The position numbers and the translations under genes were made by a program. This document shows positions 24,620 to 34,649 of a stretch of 64,000 nt of DNA, piece after piece. The notes beneath the pieces were generated by a model. The model was not told the origin of the DNA, searched no databases, and worked only from the letters and a program-made list of their open reading frames with translations. Position 1 is the first letter of the stretch; each line of letters begins with the position of its first letter. The stretch spans positions 27,715,899 to 27,779,898 of the forward strand of contig OX377205.1 of the NCBI GenBank assembly GCA_947396885.1, given 5' to 3'. The DNA comes from Heligmosomoides polygyrus polygyrus. Taxonomy: Eukaryota; Nematoda; Chromadorea; Rhabditida; Heligmosomidae.

Positions 24620-26304
24620 ATATAGATCCGAAATCCGCCCCAATTATGTACGGAATGACGGCTATAGTGCCCAACACAGAATCGGAAATGTTACATAAAA
24701 TGTTCGAGCTAGAAGGCCTAGGAATTTCTTCAGGCGAAGAAAGGAAAAATGATGAAATACTCGAGTACTTTGAAGAGTACTCTAAGCAAATTTCTTTCCT
24801 AAATGGTCACATCACTGCTCCATTTCCTTTAAAAAGCAATCACCTAGAGCTATCTGACAACTACGCTGTTGCAATAAAAAGGGTAATTTCGCTTCATACA
24901 CACCTCAACGCCAACCCAAAGCAGAAACATTTGTATTGCAAAACAATTTCAGACTACATTTCGAACGGTATAGTAGAATCGATCGACGGAAACGTTGAAA
25001 ACTCGGTTGGTACGTATTATATGCCACATTCTGGAGTTTGGCGAGAGCACAAGCCAAAGCCACTACGCATAGTGTTCGACGCGTCATCAAAGAAAAAGAA
25101 TGAACTTCCTCTAAATGATGTTATATTTAAAGGAGAATCCTTTGTAAACAAAATACATGACATACTTATATCAAGTCGATTATCGAAAATCATTCTTCTT
25201 TGTGACATCGAGGCCGCCTTCACTCAAATTCGACTGCTTGATTCCTTCACAAGGATTTATGCAGATTTCTCTGGTTTAAAGATTTCAGTAAACCACCAAC
25301 AAGAAAAACGTGGTAGAACTGCGCTTCAAAAGATTACCTTTCGGTATAACCGCTTCCCCGAGCATCTTAAACATGGCTCTTATAAGCTTCCTCAGCAGAA
25401 AAAACACAATAATAACAAAAGAAATCATGAAAAACTTATATGTTGACAATATTCTGCTCCACGCACAAACCGAAGAGGAAGCAACGCAAAAATACCAAGA
25501 ATCCAAATCACTCTTCGCAAAAATTGGTATGAACTTACGCGAATTCGTCTCCAATTCGGACGCTGTGAACATCACAATTCCGGAAGCAGATAAAGCTCCA
25601 GTTGGAGAAACAAAACTCCTAGGAGTCAACTACAACACGAAAACAGACCAATTTTCTGTAAAAATCTCATTCCCCAACAAGCAAATACTAACGAAACGTG
25701 ACATTGTCAGTCAGATAAATTCCGTTTACGACCCTATAGGCATCGCAGCACCGCTTATGGTTAAGCTCAAATCTCTTATGCGTGAGATCTTTGAAACGAC
25801 TAGTGACTGGGAAAAACGAATACCTTTAAACCTTGCGGCAACATGGATTTCGTCGTGCAACCCCATTAACAATATCTCATTATCAATCCCGCGATATATT
25901 GGTTCAACAGACACAAACCAAGAGACTAGGGAAAGCACTTTATGGATATTTGCAGACGCTAGTATGATGGCAATTGCCACATGTGCCTTCTTTAAAAAAA
26001 CATTACAAACGAAGTAAGCTCACTTGTAAGCGGAAAAACCCGATTGGCTCCCAAAAAATCGAAGCAAACCATCCCTAAGCTTGAACTCATTGGTATAGTG
26101 ATTGGAATGCGTCTAGCAAAGACCATATTTGACGTTTCAAAAGTCAGGGAATGCCTGTTTCATTCTTTCACGTCCCCACAACTCTTAACCCTGCCGATGC
26201 TGGAACACGTGGAGTATCTTATCAAGAGGTCACTAAAATTGGCTGGATCAAAGGACCGTGCTGGTTATCAAACCCCGAAGCCTTATCGCAACTCAAGGAA
26301 ATAG
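24620..26304 (+). pseudogene. BEL/Pao pol: reverse transcriptase and RNase H, frameshifted
   Basis: Copies element RNA into DNA in intact relatives. Here it is split over frames. The 24646-25446 frame carries the RT entry region, RIVFDASSK and the motif A segment LLCDIEAAFTQ. After a shift near 25265 the 25310-26017 frame carries LPFGITASPS and the active-site box as YVDN, then DPIGIAAPLMVKLK and an RNase H start WIFADAS. A further shift gives TIPKLELIGIVIGMRLA (about 26068-26118). The YVDN box replaces the usual second Asp; this may be a family feature rather than damage. The pol frame is offset from protease by -1. Confidence 0.87.
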
Positions 26305-27005
26305 CAAACATAGATGGTGACTATGATGAAGAAGTCGTAGGAGAAGACGAACAAAAGATAGCGCATCCAGCTATCAGTCAACTCACTCAGGGACCAACCC
26401 CATTAATCGATCTGAGTCGATTTTCTCGACTCAGTTTGGCCCTCAGAGTAATCGCACGTTGTGGTAAACTAATCTGCCAATGGACGAGTACGGTCAACAA
26501 CAGTGGCCGCGCCAACATATCACTTCAAAATATTGTTGACTTCTCCAACAACCACAACATAACTGCAGAAGACATGGCTCTAGCAGAATCCATTATACTG
26601 CAGCAGCGGATCGATAGCATGACAGAAATTCTGGAGCTTAAGCTCCAGACCTATGATCGTGCTTTCGAAACAATACTGGAACGAACAAAGCCGAAATCCA
26701 GTTGCGTCTTCTGTTCCTTCGACGACAACAAGGACGGCCACCCAACTGGTCGCTGTTGTCGCTTTCCCGACGCGGTAGCCCGAGCAGTCCAGGCAAGTGT
26801 GCTCGGCCTGTGCAACAGATGCCTCCAGCCAAACCACAGCGACGACTGTGGCTTCAAATGCGCCATATGCGACCAGGGACACAACATGTTGTTGTGTCCT
26901 TCACGGTCGCAGGCGTCGCCATTCAAACGGAGAAAGGTTGTTGATTTTCCCTTGTTTTTCTTTTCTTCTAAATATTATGTGGTTTATTTTACATTTTTGC
27001 GCTAA
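26151..27005 (+). pseudogene. BEL/Pao pol 3' end fused to a second zinc-knuckle module
   Basis: The frame opens with HVPTTLNPADAGTRG and a W-GPCWL motif, the usual end of RNase H and approach to integrase. It reaches the ALAESIILQQ pre-integrase segment. No integrase HHCC or DDE core follows. Instead the same frame continues into CVFCSFDDNKDGHPTGRC, then LCNRCLQPNHSDDC and CAICDQGHNMLLC. This Cys/His array resembles a BEL-type gag nucleocapsid but is clearly different from the element's own gag knuckles at about 23.7-23.9 kb. The frame ends at 27005. Confidence 0.75.
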
Positions 27006-27170
27006 TAACACTAACAATGCAGAATAAGTTCTAATACCACCTTTTTAGAACTAGCCTCGATCAACTACTCCCACGGCAACACCGACTACGCCGACAATCT
27101 CAATCTTCACGACATCGATGTTCATCTCAACGACTTCATCACGATCAATATTGTTCGTGTATTTATTTCT

Positions 27171-27183
27171 TGTGGGGCGGCAG
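27171..27183 (+). promoter_or_regulatory. Polypurine-tract-like sequence before the 3' LTR
   Basis: GTGGGGCGGCAG directly precedes the 3' LTR, where plus-strand priming is expected. It is interrupted by two pyrimidines, so it is only a candidate. Confidence 0.45.
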
Positions 27184-27354
27184 TGTCGCGACCTTCGCGA
27201 CCCCGTCCCTTCTCATGCTTTGTTTGCTCGAATGAGAGCTTGCCCTCTCTGATAAGAGGGCATCAGAACGCTAATGAACCGCATAAAAGGTGGCTAGCAA
27301 AAGACTGTTCTCGTCACAGAAGCATAAACACACTGAACCACCTACGGGTACACA
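27184..27354 (+). repeat. 3' LTR of the BEL/Pao element
   Basis: 171 bases, same length as the 5' LTR, with three visible differences (about 98 % identity). It is followed by the GCACG target duplication. Confidence 0.93.
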
Positions 27355-27359
27355 GCACG

Positions 27360-28862
27360 ACGATATGGAGAAGTTGGGTAACAAGCGTAGAGCTCAGTCA
27401 GCGAAGTTGGGCGAACCCCCGACCATATGAAGTGCGGTCTCCCGCAGTATTTAGTGCAACATCGTCGCCATTGACCCATAAAGTTCATAAACTCATGAAC
27501 TCAAGTGTTGCTCTGAAATGTTACTAACTGAACCCTGCCGTCCCCTTTCCCCAACGAATAGGACACCCCTCACTTTCGGCTTTTCTGTTTGTCGTCACTT
27601 GGAATTCGGAACCAGGCGTCGTTAAAGGGGAAGAGTGAGATCTCGATCTCGTCATGCACTCTCGATGTTTATGGGGACTCCGCTGCTGCTTAGCAGGTTC
27701 CCGTCCGCAGTTAACTGAGAGCGCGGCAGTGAACGCGGCGTGCTGACCGCATCAGCTTTCGGGAGTTGATGTCCAAGTACCCTTCAAGTCTGGCGTGGAA
27801 ACATGCCAACGAAAGGAGAGGTTACCTGAACTGCTTTGTGATTCGCGCGTTCCATTGCCCGAACAAAGTTCTTCACGTCCAGAAACTCAAGGGAGTTCAA
27901 CCAAATTTCGAGTGCAAATCAAGTCTCATAGGTCTATCTCTGAACAATTCCAAGAAAGTACCTTAATGTGTTCAATGTGGGCTCTCAGTTGTATTTTGTT
28001 TGGTTGAATTCGTTGGTGTTTTCCACGGGCATTATCTTTTCACGTGTGGCCTCGGTCCACGTCGTGAATAAATGAATATCTAAATAAATAAAATCTCAAG
28101 TAAACGTAAGCACGTGAATGTTAGCTTGTAATCAGTTAAGGCTCACGGAAATTTTGGAAGATTCTCAAGAATTTGTTGTGCACCAAATACGCACTCCAAT
28201 TGCGTCAACCAGTGTCGAGTAGAAGTGGAGTTCATTACGCATCCCAAACAGGAACAAAATATTCTCTTTATCCTCTATCCATAAGAATACCAACTTTAAA
28301 GTCTTTATTGAAAAACAACAGCATTCAAAAATACAAAATTAAGTTATGATTAATTAACTTACACATGAAGGTGCTACGGAGGCGTCATGATCCAATAGGA
28401 TCCCTTACGCTTTACGGGAATCGGACGAGATTCTCATCAGCACTGTGATGTTCTCCAGAGAGCTGCCCCAGAGACTGATATCCACTTCTGAAGAGATCAT
28501 TCTTTCCAGAGGTTCATCACGCATTCCTATTGCTTGAAATCGTGGAAAACACCGATGCTTTGACCCATACAATCACTTCCGGAGCCAGCTGACATGTAGC
28601 GCTGTCTCTCACCCGTCCTAGACCAGTCTGGTATCTGATCGAAAGCCGGTTTGCTGACCTTCATGACAGACCTTCACAGGAGTTTTGCCTTGATTGTCTT
28701 TGCTTAACTTGGTGTCTAGTTGAACGATTTGTAGAGAACAACTGAACCGGAATACCGCTGAAGGTGAAGGTCTCCATCTTCTTACAAGATCGAAAGAATT
28801 TGCTGGCATTCATTAGAACTAGAGTTCCTTCGGAATTAAAGGAATCATGTGCTTTGAAGGAA
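27360..28862. other. Non-coding right part of copy A
   Basis: Collinear with 45918-47418. It contains a SINE family 1 tail fragment at about 28215-28285 (GTAGAAGTGGAG, CGCATCCCAAACAGG, then CTTTATCCTCTATCC), also present in copy B at about 46770-46840. No gene is supported. Confidence 0.5.
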
Positions 28863-28929
28863 AGGGGTGGCGATGTCCGTTCCTCCACGTGGTGCCACTG
28901 GAAACTGTTCGCTATGCGAGCTAAGCTAA

Positions 28930-29921
28930 ACACGGACACTCGATTGCAGGCGACAGGCCCTTGTGACAGGCCGGCCTATGGAGATCCCATGTCACATCAC
29001 ATGGTTGATGGCGTTAACTGTTTGTCGAGATAATGCTACGGCGTCCGCGGGAGCCGACGCGCACTCGCAAAGCCCGGCGAGTGTGAGAAGTATGCGAGGG
29101 TCCCTGATGCGAGGACGGCATCGGGGGGCAACTGAGCAAGTCCAAAAGTCCCGTAACGTAAGCAGGACCCGCGTTGCTACGCTGAATGTGGGTACGTTGA
29201 CGGGCCGCTCGTGCGAGTTGGTAGAAGCACTGGAGCGAAGACGAATCGACTTATGTGCGGTACAGGAGACGAGGTGGTCCTGTTGCAAGTCGAGGGACAT
29301 AGGCCGAGGCTTTAAGGCCATTCTGTGCGGCAGTCCCAGGACCACCAGCGGTGTTGGTGTGGTCGTCTCCGAACGTTTCCGAGATGCGATTGCAAGCGCG
29401 GAACGTTTCAGTGACCGCTTGATGAAGGTCGTTGTTGCTGCTGAACAGCGTATGTATCATTTCTTCTCTGCATACGCTCCGCAGACAGGCTGCTCCGAGC
29501 GAGCGAAGGACGAGTTTTGGACCCTGCTTGATGAGAAGACAGCAGAGGTGCCGCCAGAAGACGCTGTCGTTGTCGCAGGTGATCTCAACGGCCACGTTGG
29601 GACTGCGAAAGATGGTTACAGCTGTCATGGCGGTTTCGGTTATGGAGCACGTAACGCTGATGGTGAGCGAATTCTTGAGTATGCGGACTCGCATAATCTC
29701 ACCATCGCGAACACAATGTTTCGAAAGCGTGACTCCCATCTCGTGTCTTTCTATAGCGGGAATACCAAGACACAGATTGACTTTATCCTTATCAAGCATC
29801 GCGATCGAAGGCTGGTCACAGATGCGAAGGTTGTGCCATACGAGACTGTCGCCACGCAGCACCGTCCGCTGATCTGCACACTTAAGATCGCCCCTCCGAG
29901 GCTGAGGCAGGTCGAGCGATG
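28930..29921 (+). pseudogene. RTE-type LINE, 5' half (endonuclease), truncated by a gap
   Basis: Encodes an apurinic-like endonuclease that nicks target DNA for reverse transcription in RTE elements. The frame from about 28963 is open to the N gap. It shows the order expected of this domain: VATLNVGTLTGRS near the N-terminus, then CAVQETRW, GVGVVVSERF, FFSAYAPQ, VVAGDLNGHVG (the catalytic D-N pair), TQIDFILI and the closing TQHRPL with the terminal His. No stop is seen in this part. The gap removes the junction with the RT, so whether the element was complete cannot be seen. It begins within about 100 bases of the right end of copy A. Confidence 0.85.
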
Positions 29922-30121
29922 NNNNNNNNNNNNNNNNNNNNNNNNNNNNNNNNNNNNNNNNNNNNNNNNNNNNNNNNNNNNNNNNNNNNNNNNNNNNNNN
30001 NNNNNNNNNNNNNNNNNNNNNNNNNNNNNNNNNNNNNNNNNNNNNNNNNNNNNNNNNNNNNNNNNNNNNNNNNNNNNNNNNNNNNNNNNNNNNNNNNNNN
30101 NNNNNNNNNNNNNNNNNNNNN
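29922..30121. other. Assembly gap, 200 N
   Basis: Exactly 200 unknown bases. It cuts the RTE endonuclease frame on the left and a SINE family 1 copy on the right, so the true join is a repeat that an assembler could have misplaced. Confidence 0.98.
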
Positions 30122-30350
30122 GGGATGTCGTGGAGGCGACATGAATGCGTATTTGGCCATACAATGACTTGCGGTGGCCAGCCGATGAACAAGTCAGCGC
30201 TTTATCCTTCCCAGGCGAGTCTGGTACCAATTCACCGACCCCGGAGGGATGGAAGGCTTGGTTGGCCTGGGCGGGAAATCCGAACCAGGAACCTGGTATC
30301 GGGTGCACGCGACAGTCGCGCCTCCTCCGACTGCGCCACACGCGCCCATA
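30122..30350 (-). repeat. SINE family 1 copy, truncated by the gap
   Basis: Reverse-strand copy. Body and head are present, including the complement of the tRNA-like head at about 30290-30345. The tail end is lost in the gap. It abuts a TA microsatellite and the TIR of the next element. Confidence 0.8.
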
Positions 30351-30362
30351 TATATATATACA

Positions 30363-31285
30363 CAGGGGTGCGCCAAAATTATGGCGACAAAATTTTCAAT
30401 TCGCCGAGAGAGAAAATGCGGTACTTTCGAAAAACCAACGATGAGATAATGTTTATCAGTCTATTTTAAACTATACGCAACATTGAGATTCGAAGATATC
30501 TCCATCGGCATCGATATAGACTTTGAGACGCTTCGGGAAGGCATCGACGGCGGCACGCAAGTAAGGCGCGTTGAGCTCATCCCACGCCTTTCTTCAAAGG
30601 ATCCACGGGGCGGTGAGGTTTCCCGCAGGCTTTGGCTTCCAGAGCTGGCCAGACCGTGTAATCTATCAGATTCAAATCCGGAGAGTTGGCTGGCCACCCG
30701 TGAAAGCTGATGAAGAGCGAGAAGTTGCCTTTGCACCAGTCTTGCAGCATTCTTGCTCTGTGAGCTGGAACTTCTTCCTGTTTGAAGGTCCAGGGGTGCA
30801 CGTGGGTCTTCTTGTAGGCCTTAAGTCCCAGTTTACGGAAGATTCTTCTCAACGACGTCTCCATGATGTCCATTTTCCCGACAACCGGCGAACCGAGCGC
30901 GCAGGCTTCCTGCGAATTCGTTCACGTACCCTCCTAATGTTGTCCGTAGTTGTAACAGATAAGTGTCTATCCCGTCCAGATCTATCATTCTCGGTTCCCA
31001 GGTATTTTTAGCGTCTGATGGGCCTATTTATAATACTCTGATGAACTCCAAGACGACGGTGAATGTAGCGTGCCGAGAAGCCTTGAGGGTAAAGCTCAAT
31101 GATTTAAAAAACGGTGGCACGAACGCTTCACTATCTCTTAAAACGTCTTATTGTTATGTTTGACTGATGTAAACATAAAGTAATTCACTCAGTAAAAACA
31201 TAAGAGCACGGAAAAAAGCAGACGCTCTGAATAGAAGGTCAAATTGTTTGCGCATGTGCTGTCGCCATAATTTTGGCGCACCCTG
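30363..31285 (-). mobile_element. Internally deleted Tc1/mariner-family transposon
   Basis: Terminal inverted repeats match almost perfectly over 26 bases: the left end starts CAGGGGTGCGCC (30363-30389) and the right end finishes GGCGCACCCTG (31260-31285). The transposase is on the - strand (about 30990 down to 30577). A basic N-terminal domain with RERIRRKPARSVRRL and ETSLRRIFRKLGLKAYK (helix-turn-helix) is followed directly by the C-terminal GWPANSPDLNLIDY block. The two N-terminal catalytic Asp blocks between them are missing. It cannot transpose by itself but keeps both ends, so it could have been mobilised in trans. Confidence 0.87.
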
Positions 31286-31289
31286 TATA

Positions 31290-32218
31290 TATAAGCAAGA
31301 TAAAGAAGAATATAGGAACTACTTACAATTCCAAAATTTGTAATATAAAAATTTATTCATACATTGGTCAATTGAACTGAAAATAACAGTGGTATAGCAT
31401 AAGTAATATCGAGAATGCTTAATAAGTGGCGATGAAGACATTCATAGAGTGAGAATAGAGCGTAAAGCATAAAATGTGATAAATGGGAATCCTCCTCTAT
31501 ACACAAGGAATACGTGAGAATATGGAGAATAGAGCATAATGCTTAAAAGATGATAAGTGAGAATCGAGTAAGCACACATAGAGTAAGTGAGAATAGAACA
31601 AAGGTCAAAACGGAACAATAAGGATATAGAAAGATCACTGAAACAACAACAAAACTACTAGCGATACAAGTTCAAACAATAGACAACAAGACGAAGTTGA
31701 TAATAAAGGCAAAACAAAGATGGAGGTGATTAAAAAACGCCAACAAAGAAGAAGTGCAAGTCGTGGATTGCTGCTAGAATGCAAGGTGTGGATTGCTGCT
31801 CCATTTCAGAAATTTAAGTTTCGCTTTTTTTTACTCATTTTCAACTTTTCACTCATTTTTACTGAACATCTTACTCATGTAACCGCACTGATATTTTATC
31901 TAACGAAATTACCGAATTTAGCACCAAAGTTCTCGAACAATGTCGCTGTAAAAATGATAAAACACTAATTGAATAAACAGAGCGCACACCCTACCCTTTT
32001 GTGCAAAACTGGAACAAAAAGAAAACAAGAGCACAGGAATATGGCATAATGCAAATGGAAGAAAGAATCCGTGACCGGACGGTAGTCCGGCTGCTGCGGT
32101 TTTTGTCGTTTATTCGTTGTCGTGATCATCGTCATCTTCATCGTCATCACCATATTGCTGAGGCGAGCATCTTCGGTGCTGGCCAGCGTGAACGATTTTC
32201 ACCTTCTAGAAAAATTGT
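31290..32218. other. AT-rich intergenic region
   Basis: Purine-rich plus strand with many AGAATAGAG-like short motifs around 31440-31600. No gene recognised. It is downstream of the membrane protein gene and may include its 3' UTR. Confidence 0.4.
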
Positions 32219-34393
32219 TTAACGCTTTCCTAAGCACATAGAGAAAAGCAGACGAACCGAGCATGGAACCAAGTTTCCCTTCTCGTCCTTGACATACTTC
32301 CTGATGTCGTTTCTAAAAAGATAAATTTGATCTAGCTGATTAAGAGGTAAGACAAAGCTATTATAGTTGCAGACAACTTACAATACACGCTGCAGTGCAC
32401 TTCTCACATGGCGCCTCCAGCGCCTCCTCGCCAGTTTATGTTCTGCCAGTGCAGCCGCCCTCTCATCGTCCGTGTCGCCCAACATGTTCCAATAGATGAG
32501 TTGAACTAATTGGCCAATCAATAAAGTTATTAGTAAATATATCACGACCCAAACTAACGTCGTGGGGTGAGCTTTCAATGCATCCGCCGTAAGGGAGAGC
32601 TCCCGCGCTCCAAGACGTATCCCGTCCAAGCAGATTCCTATAAAAGGAGGGTAGAGAATTGCAGCTGAATACATACAATTAAAGAAAGCAGCAATAATAC
32701 AGGGATACCTATAAGTGGTTCCACTATTTGTTTAGGAAGATCCAACAGACGCGAGCTCTTTGCGCAAGGGCTGGTCAGGCGCACAACTTATCGTTGAATC
32801 AATTCCGGGGTTCACAGGCTTTGAAAAATCCTCTTACAGAAAACTCCTGGGAAGAATGTAGCTTGTTATAACATGTAGAGGAATCAGACAACAAGCTGAC
32901 ACTACTAGCCGCCTTAAGGTATTTCGGAAGAAGTCTAAACATGCTGTGATGTGGTCGGTTTGCCTGGCACGGCCATTGCAAATCCATGTTTCCAGTTCTT
33001 TGTTCAGGTCGACGCTCTGTAAATTTGATTGAAATGGAAATGGAAATGGAAATGTTATCTTCTTAAGCGGAAGAACTATCGCCAAGAAAGGTCGCACCTC
33101 GACCCTACCAACCTTGAAGTGCGCTTCCGGCGCGTCATCCCAGTCAGTTACTTCCAGGAATGGCACGCGCCACATTTGGGTCAGATTGTCGCACGCCAAA
33201 GTCGTTTCTTCCGGCAGTCTCAGGTCCTCGAACTTCCTTAAACCAAGATTCGCCTCGGCGTGTTGTTGCCAAGTCGAGTCATGCCCACCAAGCAGGAATC
33301 GACCTGCTTATAGGAAATTTTTGTGGAGGAATCTGGCGAAAGAATTAGTACAGAGTGTAGCTAGCATTCTCACTACTGCCGTCAGTCCTATAACCGTGGA
33401 GGACAGCTGCTCGAAGGTGATCGTCAACCGTTGCACTATGTAACGCAAGCGCTCCGGCAGTTTCGAAAGCGATTTGGCAATGTTTTTAGCTTCCTTTACA
33501 TGGAGCCGTATGTTTCGCAACGTGTTGAGACGAATGTCTGAAGTTCTGACGTGCTTTATGTTAGGGTCAACATTAAACTTTTCAAAATATAGCTGTCAAA
33601 CCAACGTCGTACTCAGCGCCGATGTCGTGTTACGGCCCGCCCTAGAGCCCCGAGGGCAGCTTTTCCTTTTTCTTAAGGAGCTGCTTCATCCTATCAGCGA
33701 AACCTTGCCTCTCCGGGAGGTATCATGCGATCGAGCCCGCGGTGAGTTCGCCTAGGCGGGCCTTCCGGACGCGCTCCAGAATAGCAGTCGTGGTGAACGC
33801 ACCACCCTTGGAGTTAGTGGTACCATCTCCGAATCTGGTTGAAATGATGATAGGTTGTGATATGTACCATCTCTATTGTTCAGCCGGTTCAACCGATTTA
33901 CCTGGAAATAAAGAGAATCCACCCACCGCTGTCAGACCCCGGGCGTGTGCTACGCTTGCGTTTCATGAGTGGTGAAGCGGCGCGTTCCGGAAGTCTCTGA
34001 GTAATGAGAAATACGGTTAAGCTACTTACTCCTAGCCCTTTGTACTGCGAAGCGTAGTCGTTTTGGCTGTTTCTCATCAGAGAAAGCAGACCTCAGATTG
34101 AAGAATCAGCGTCATGGGAGATGACGTTGATTCTTCACGCTGATGTTTTTATGGTCCCGCTGAGCAGGTTCTAACGGATTCTTTTTTATTCGTCTTTCTG
34201 TTTTCTTTTTCTGATTTTTGCTTATACTTAAGAGTGTTTATCGAAAACGCACCTTGCTCGGCTGGACACTGACCGAAGACGAAGCTTGGGAGGTCGAATC
34301 GAAATCGAACTCCCCGTATTCAGTGTCGGTGGAAAGCTCCTCCTCGAACTCTTCCTCAATGGAGTCTCGAGCGTGATGGCTGGAGGTCTTCAT
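32219..34393 (-). CDS. Multi-exon predicted membrane protein
   Basis: Exons reconstructed by splice sites and phase, 5' to 3' on the - strand: 34393-34253, 33996-33902, an uncertain middle (perhaps 33834 onward), about 33545-33352, 33303-33113, 33016-32838, 32708 (or 32723)-32382 and 32312-32219. The last five joins keep a single frame with GT/AG ends; the final junction uses GTAAGT and TTTTTAG. The N-terminus is acidic and Ser-rich (SIEEEFEEELSTDTEYGEFD). The middle has a coiled-coil-like stretch with HVKEAKNIAKSLSKLPERLR. The C-terminal half has about three membrane segments: RLVVSACCLIPLHVITSYIL, a CIIAAFFNC-to-FIGIC stretch, and TLVWVVIYLLITLLIGQLV. A basic cytoplasmic-type tail, ARRRWRRHVRSALQRVL then NDIRKYVKDEKGNL, ends the protein. 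I do not recognise the family. The exon 2 to exon 4 join is the weakest part. Confidence 0.68.
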
Positions 34394-34499
34394 CGCGGAC
34401 CCTTGGGCGGTGGAGTGGGAAGTTCCTGCAGGAAGATAGATTGGAGGGTGTTCTGTTTTCTCTGCAAAACGACTTCTTTACAAGTCATTTAAAAGACTG

Positions 34500-34645
34500 A
34501 CTTTGCGAACTCGACGCTCGGCGTGGTGATTACGTCCTCGAGTGGGAGTTCGCTTGTCTTGACCTGGTCGTTTTGACTTTTGACTGAGTCTATGGCGGCT
34601 TCCCCAACATTCCCAAAACTGGTCTCTTCGTCTGCTGCGTCTGTC
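34500..34645 (-). CDS. Possible upstream exon of the membrane protein gene
   Basis: One frame on the - strand is open and acidic (WTDAADEETSFGNVGEAAID, then KTSELPLEDVITTPSVEF), much like the first exon of the neighbouring gene. No donor gives the right phase for the known next exon, so it could be an alternative first exon, belong to another gene, or be chance. Confidence 0.3.
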
Positions 34646-34649
34646 CAGC

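Larger units (their letters stand above)
21922..27354 (+). mobile_element. BEL/Pao-type LTR retrotransposon, defective
   Basis: A 5433-base element with 171-base LTRs (TG...CA) and a perfect 5-base target duplication GCACG (21917-21921 and 27355-27359). The 5-base duplication and the gag-protease-RT-RNase H order fit BEL/Pao. The unoccupied site is preserved in copy B near 45915-45920. The LTRs differ at 3 positions that I can see, so the insertion is recent relative to the duplicated flanks. Coding capacity is broken by an in-frame stop, several frameshifts and loss of the integrase region. Confidence 0.93.
14935..28862 (+). repeat. Large direct duplication, copy A
   Basis: From a TGCAAGGACAATCTTC start (about 14936) to ATCATGTGCTTTGAAGG (about 28861), this region is collinear with 37851-47418. 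Blocks I compared by eye, such as 18361-18560 against 42420-42620, differ at about 2-3 % of bases; others differ more. Copy A carries two insertions that copy B lacks: a LINE at about 17106-17685 and the BEL/Pao element at 21922-27354. It also has a 57-base ATTT-rich insert at about 20461-20519. It lacks the RTE insertion present in copy B. No well-supported host gene lies in the shared sequence. Confidence 0.9.

Noticed and set aside
26580..26926. Overlapping - strand frames opposite the zinc-knuckle module
   Set aside because: The regular Cys/His spacing exists only in the + strand frame.
29882..30192. Frames passing through the N gap
   Set aside because: They consist largely of unknown bases and join unrelated sequence on each side.
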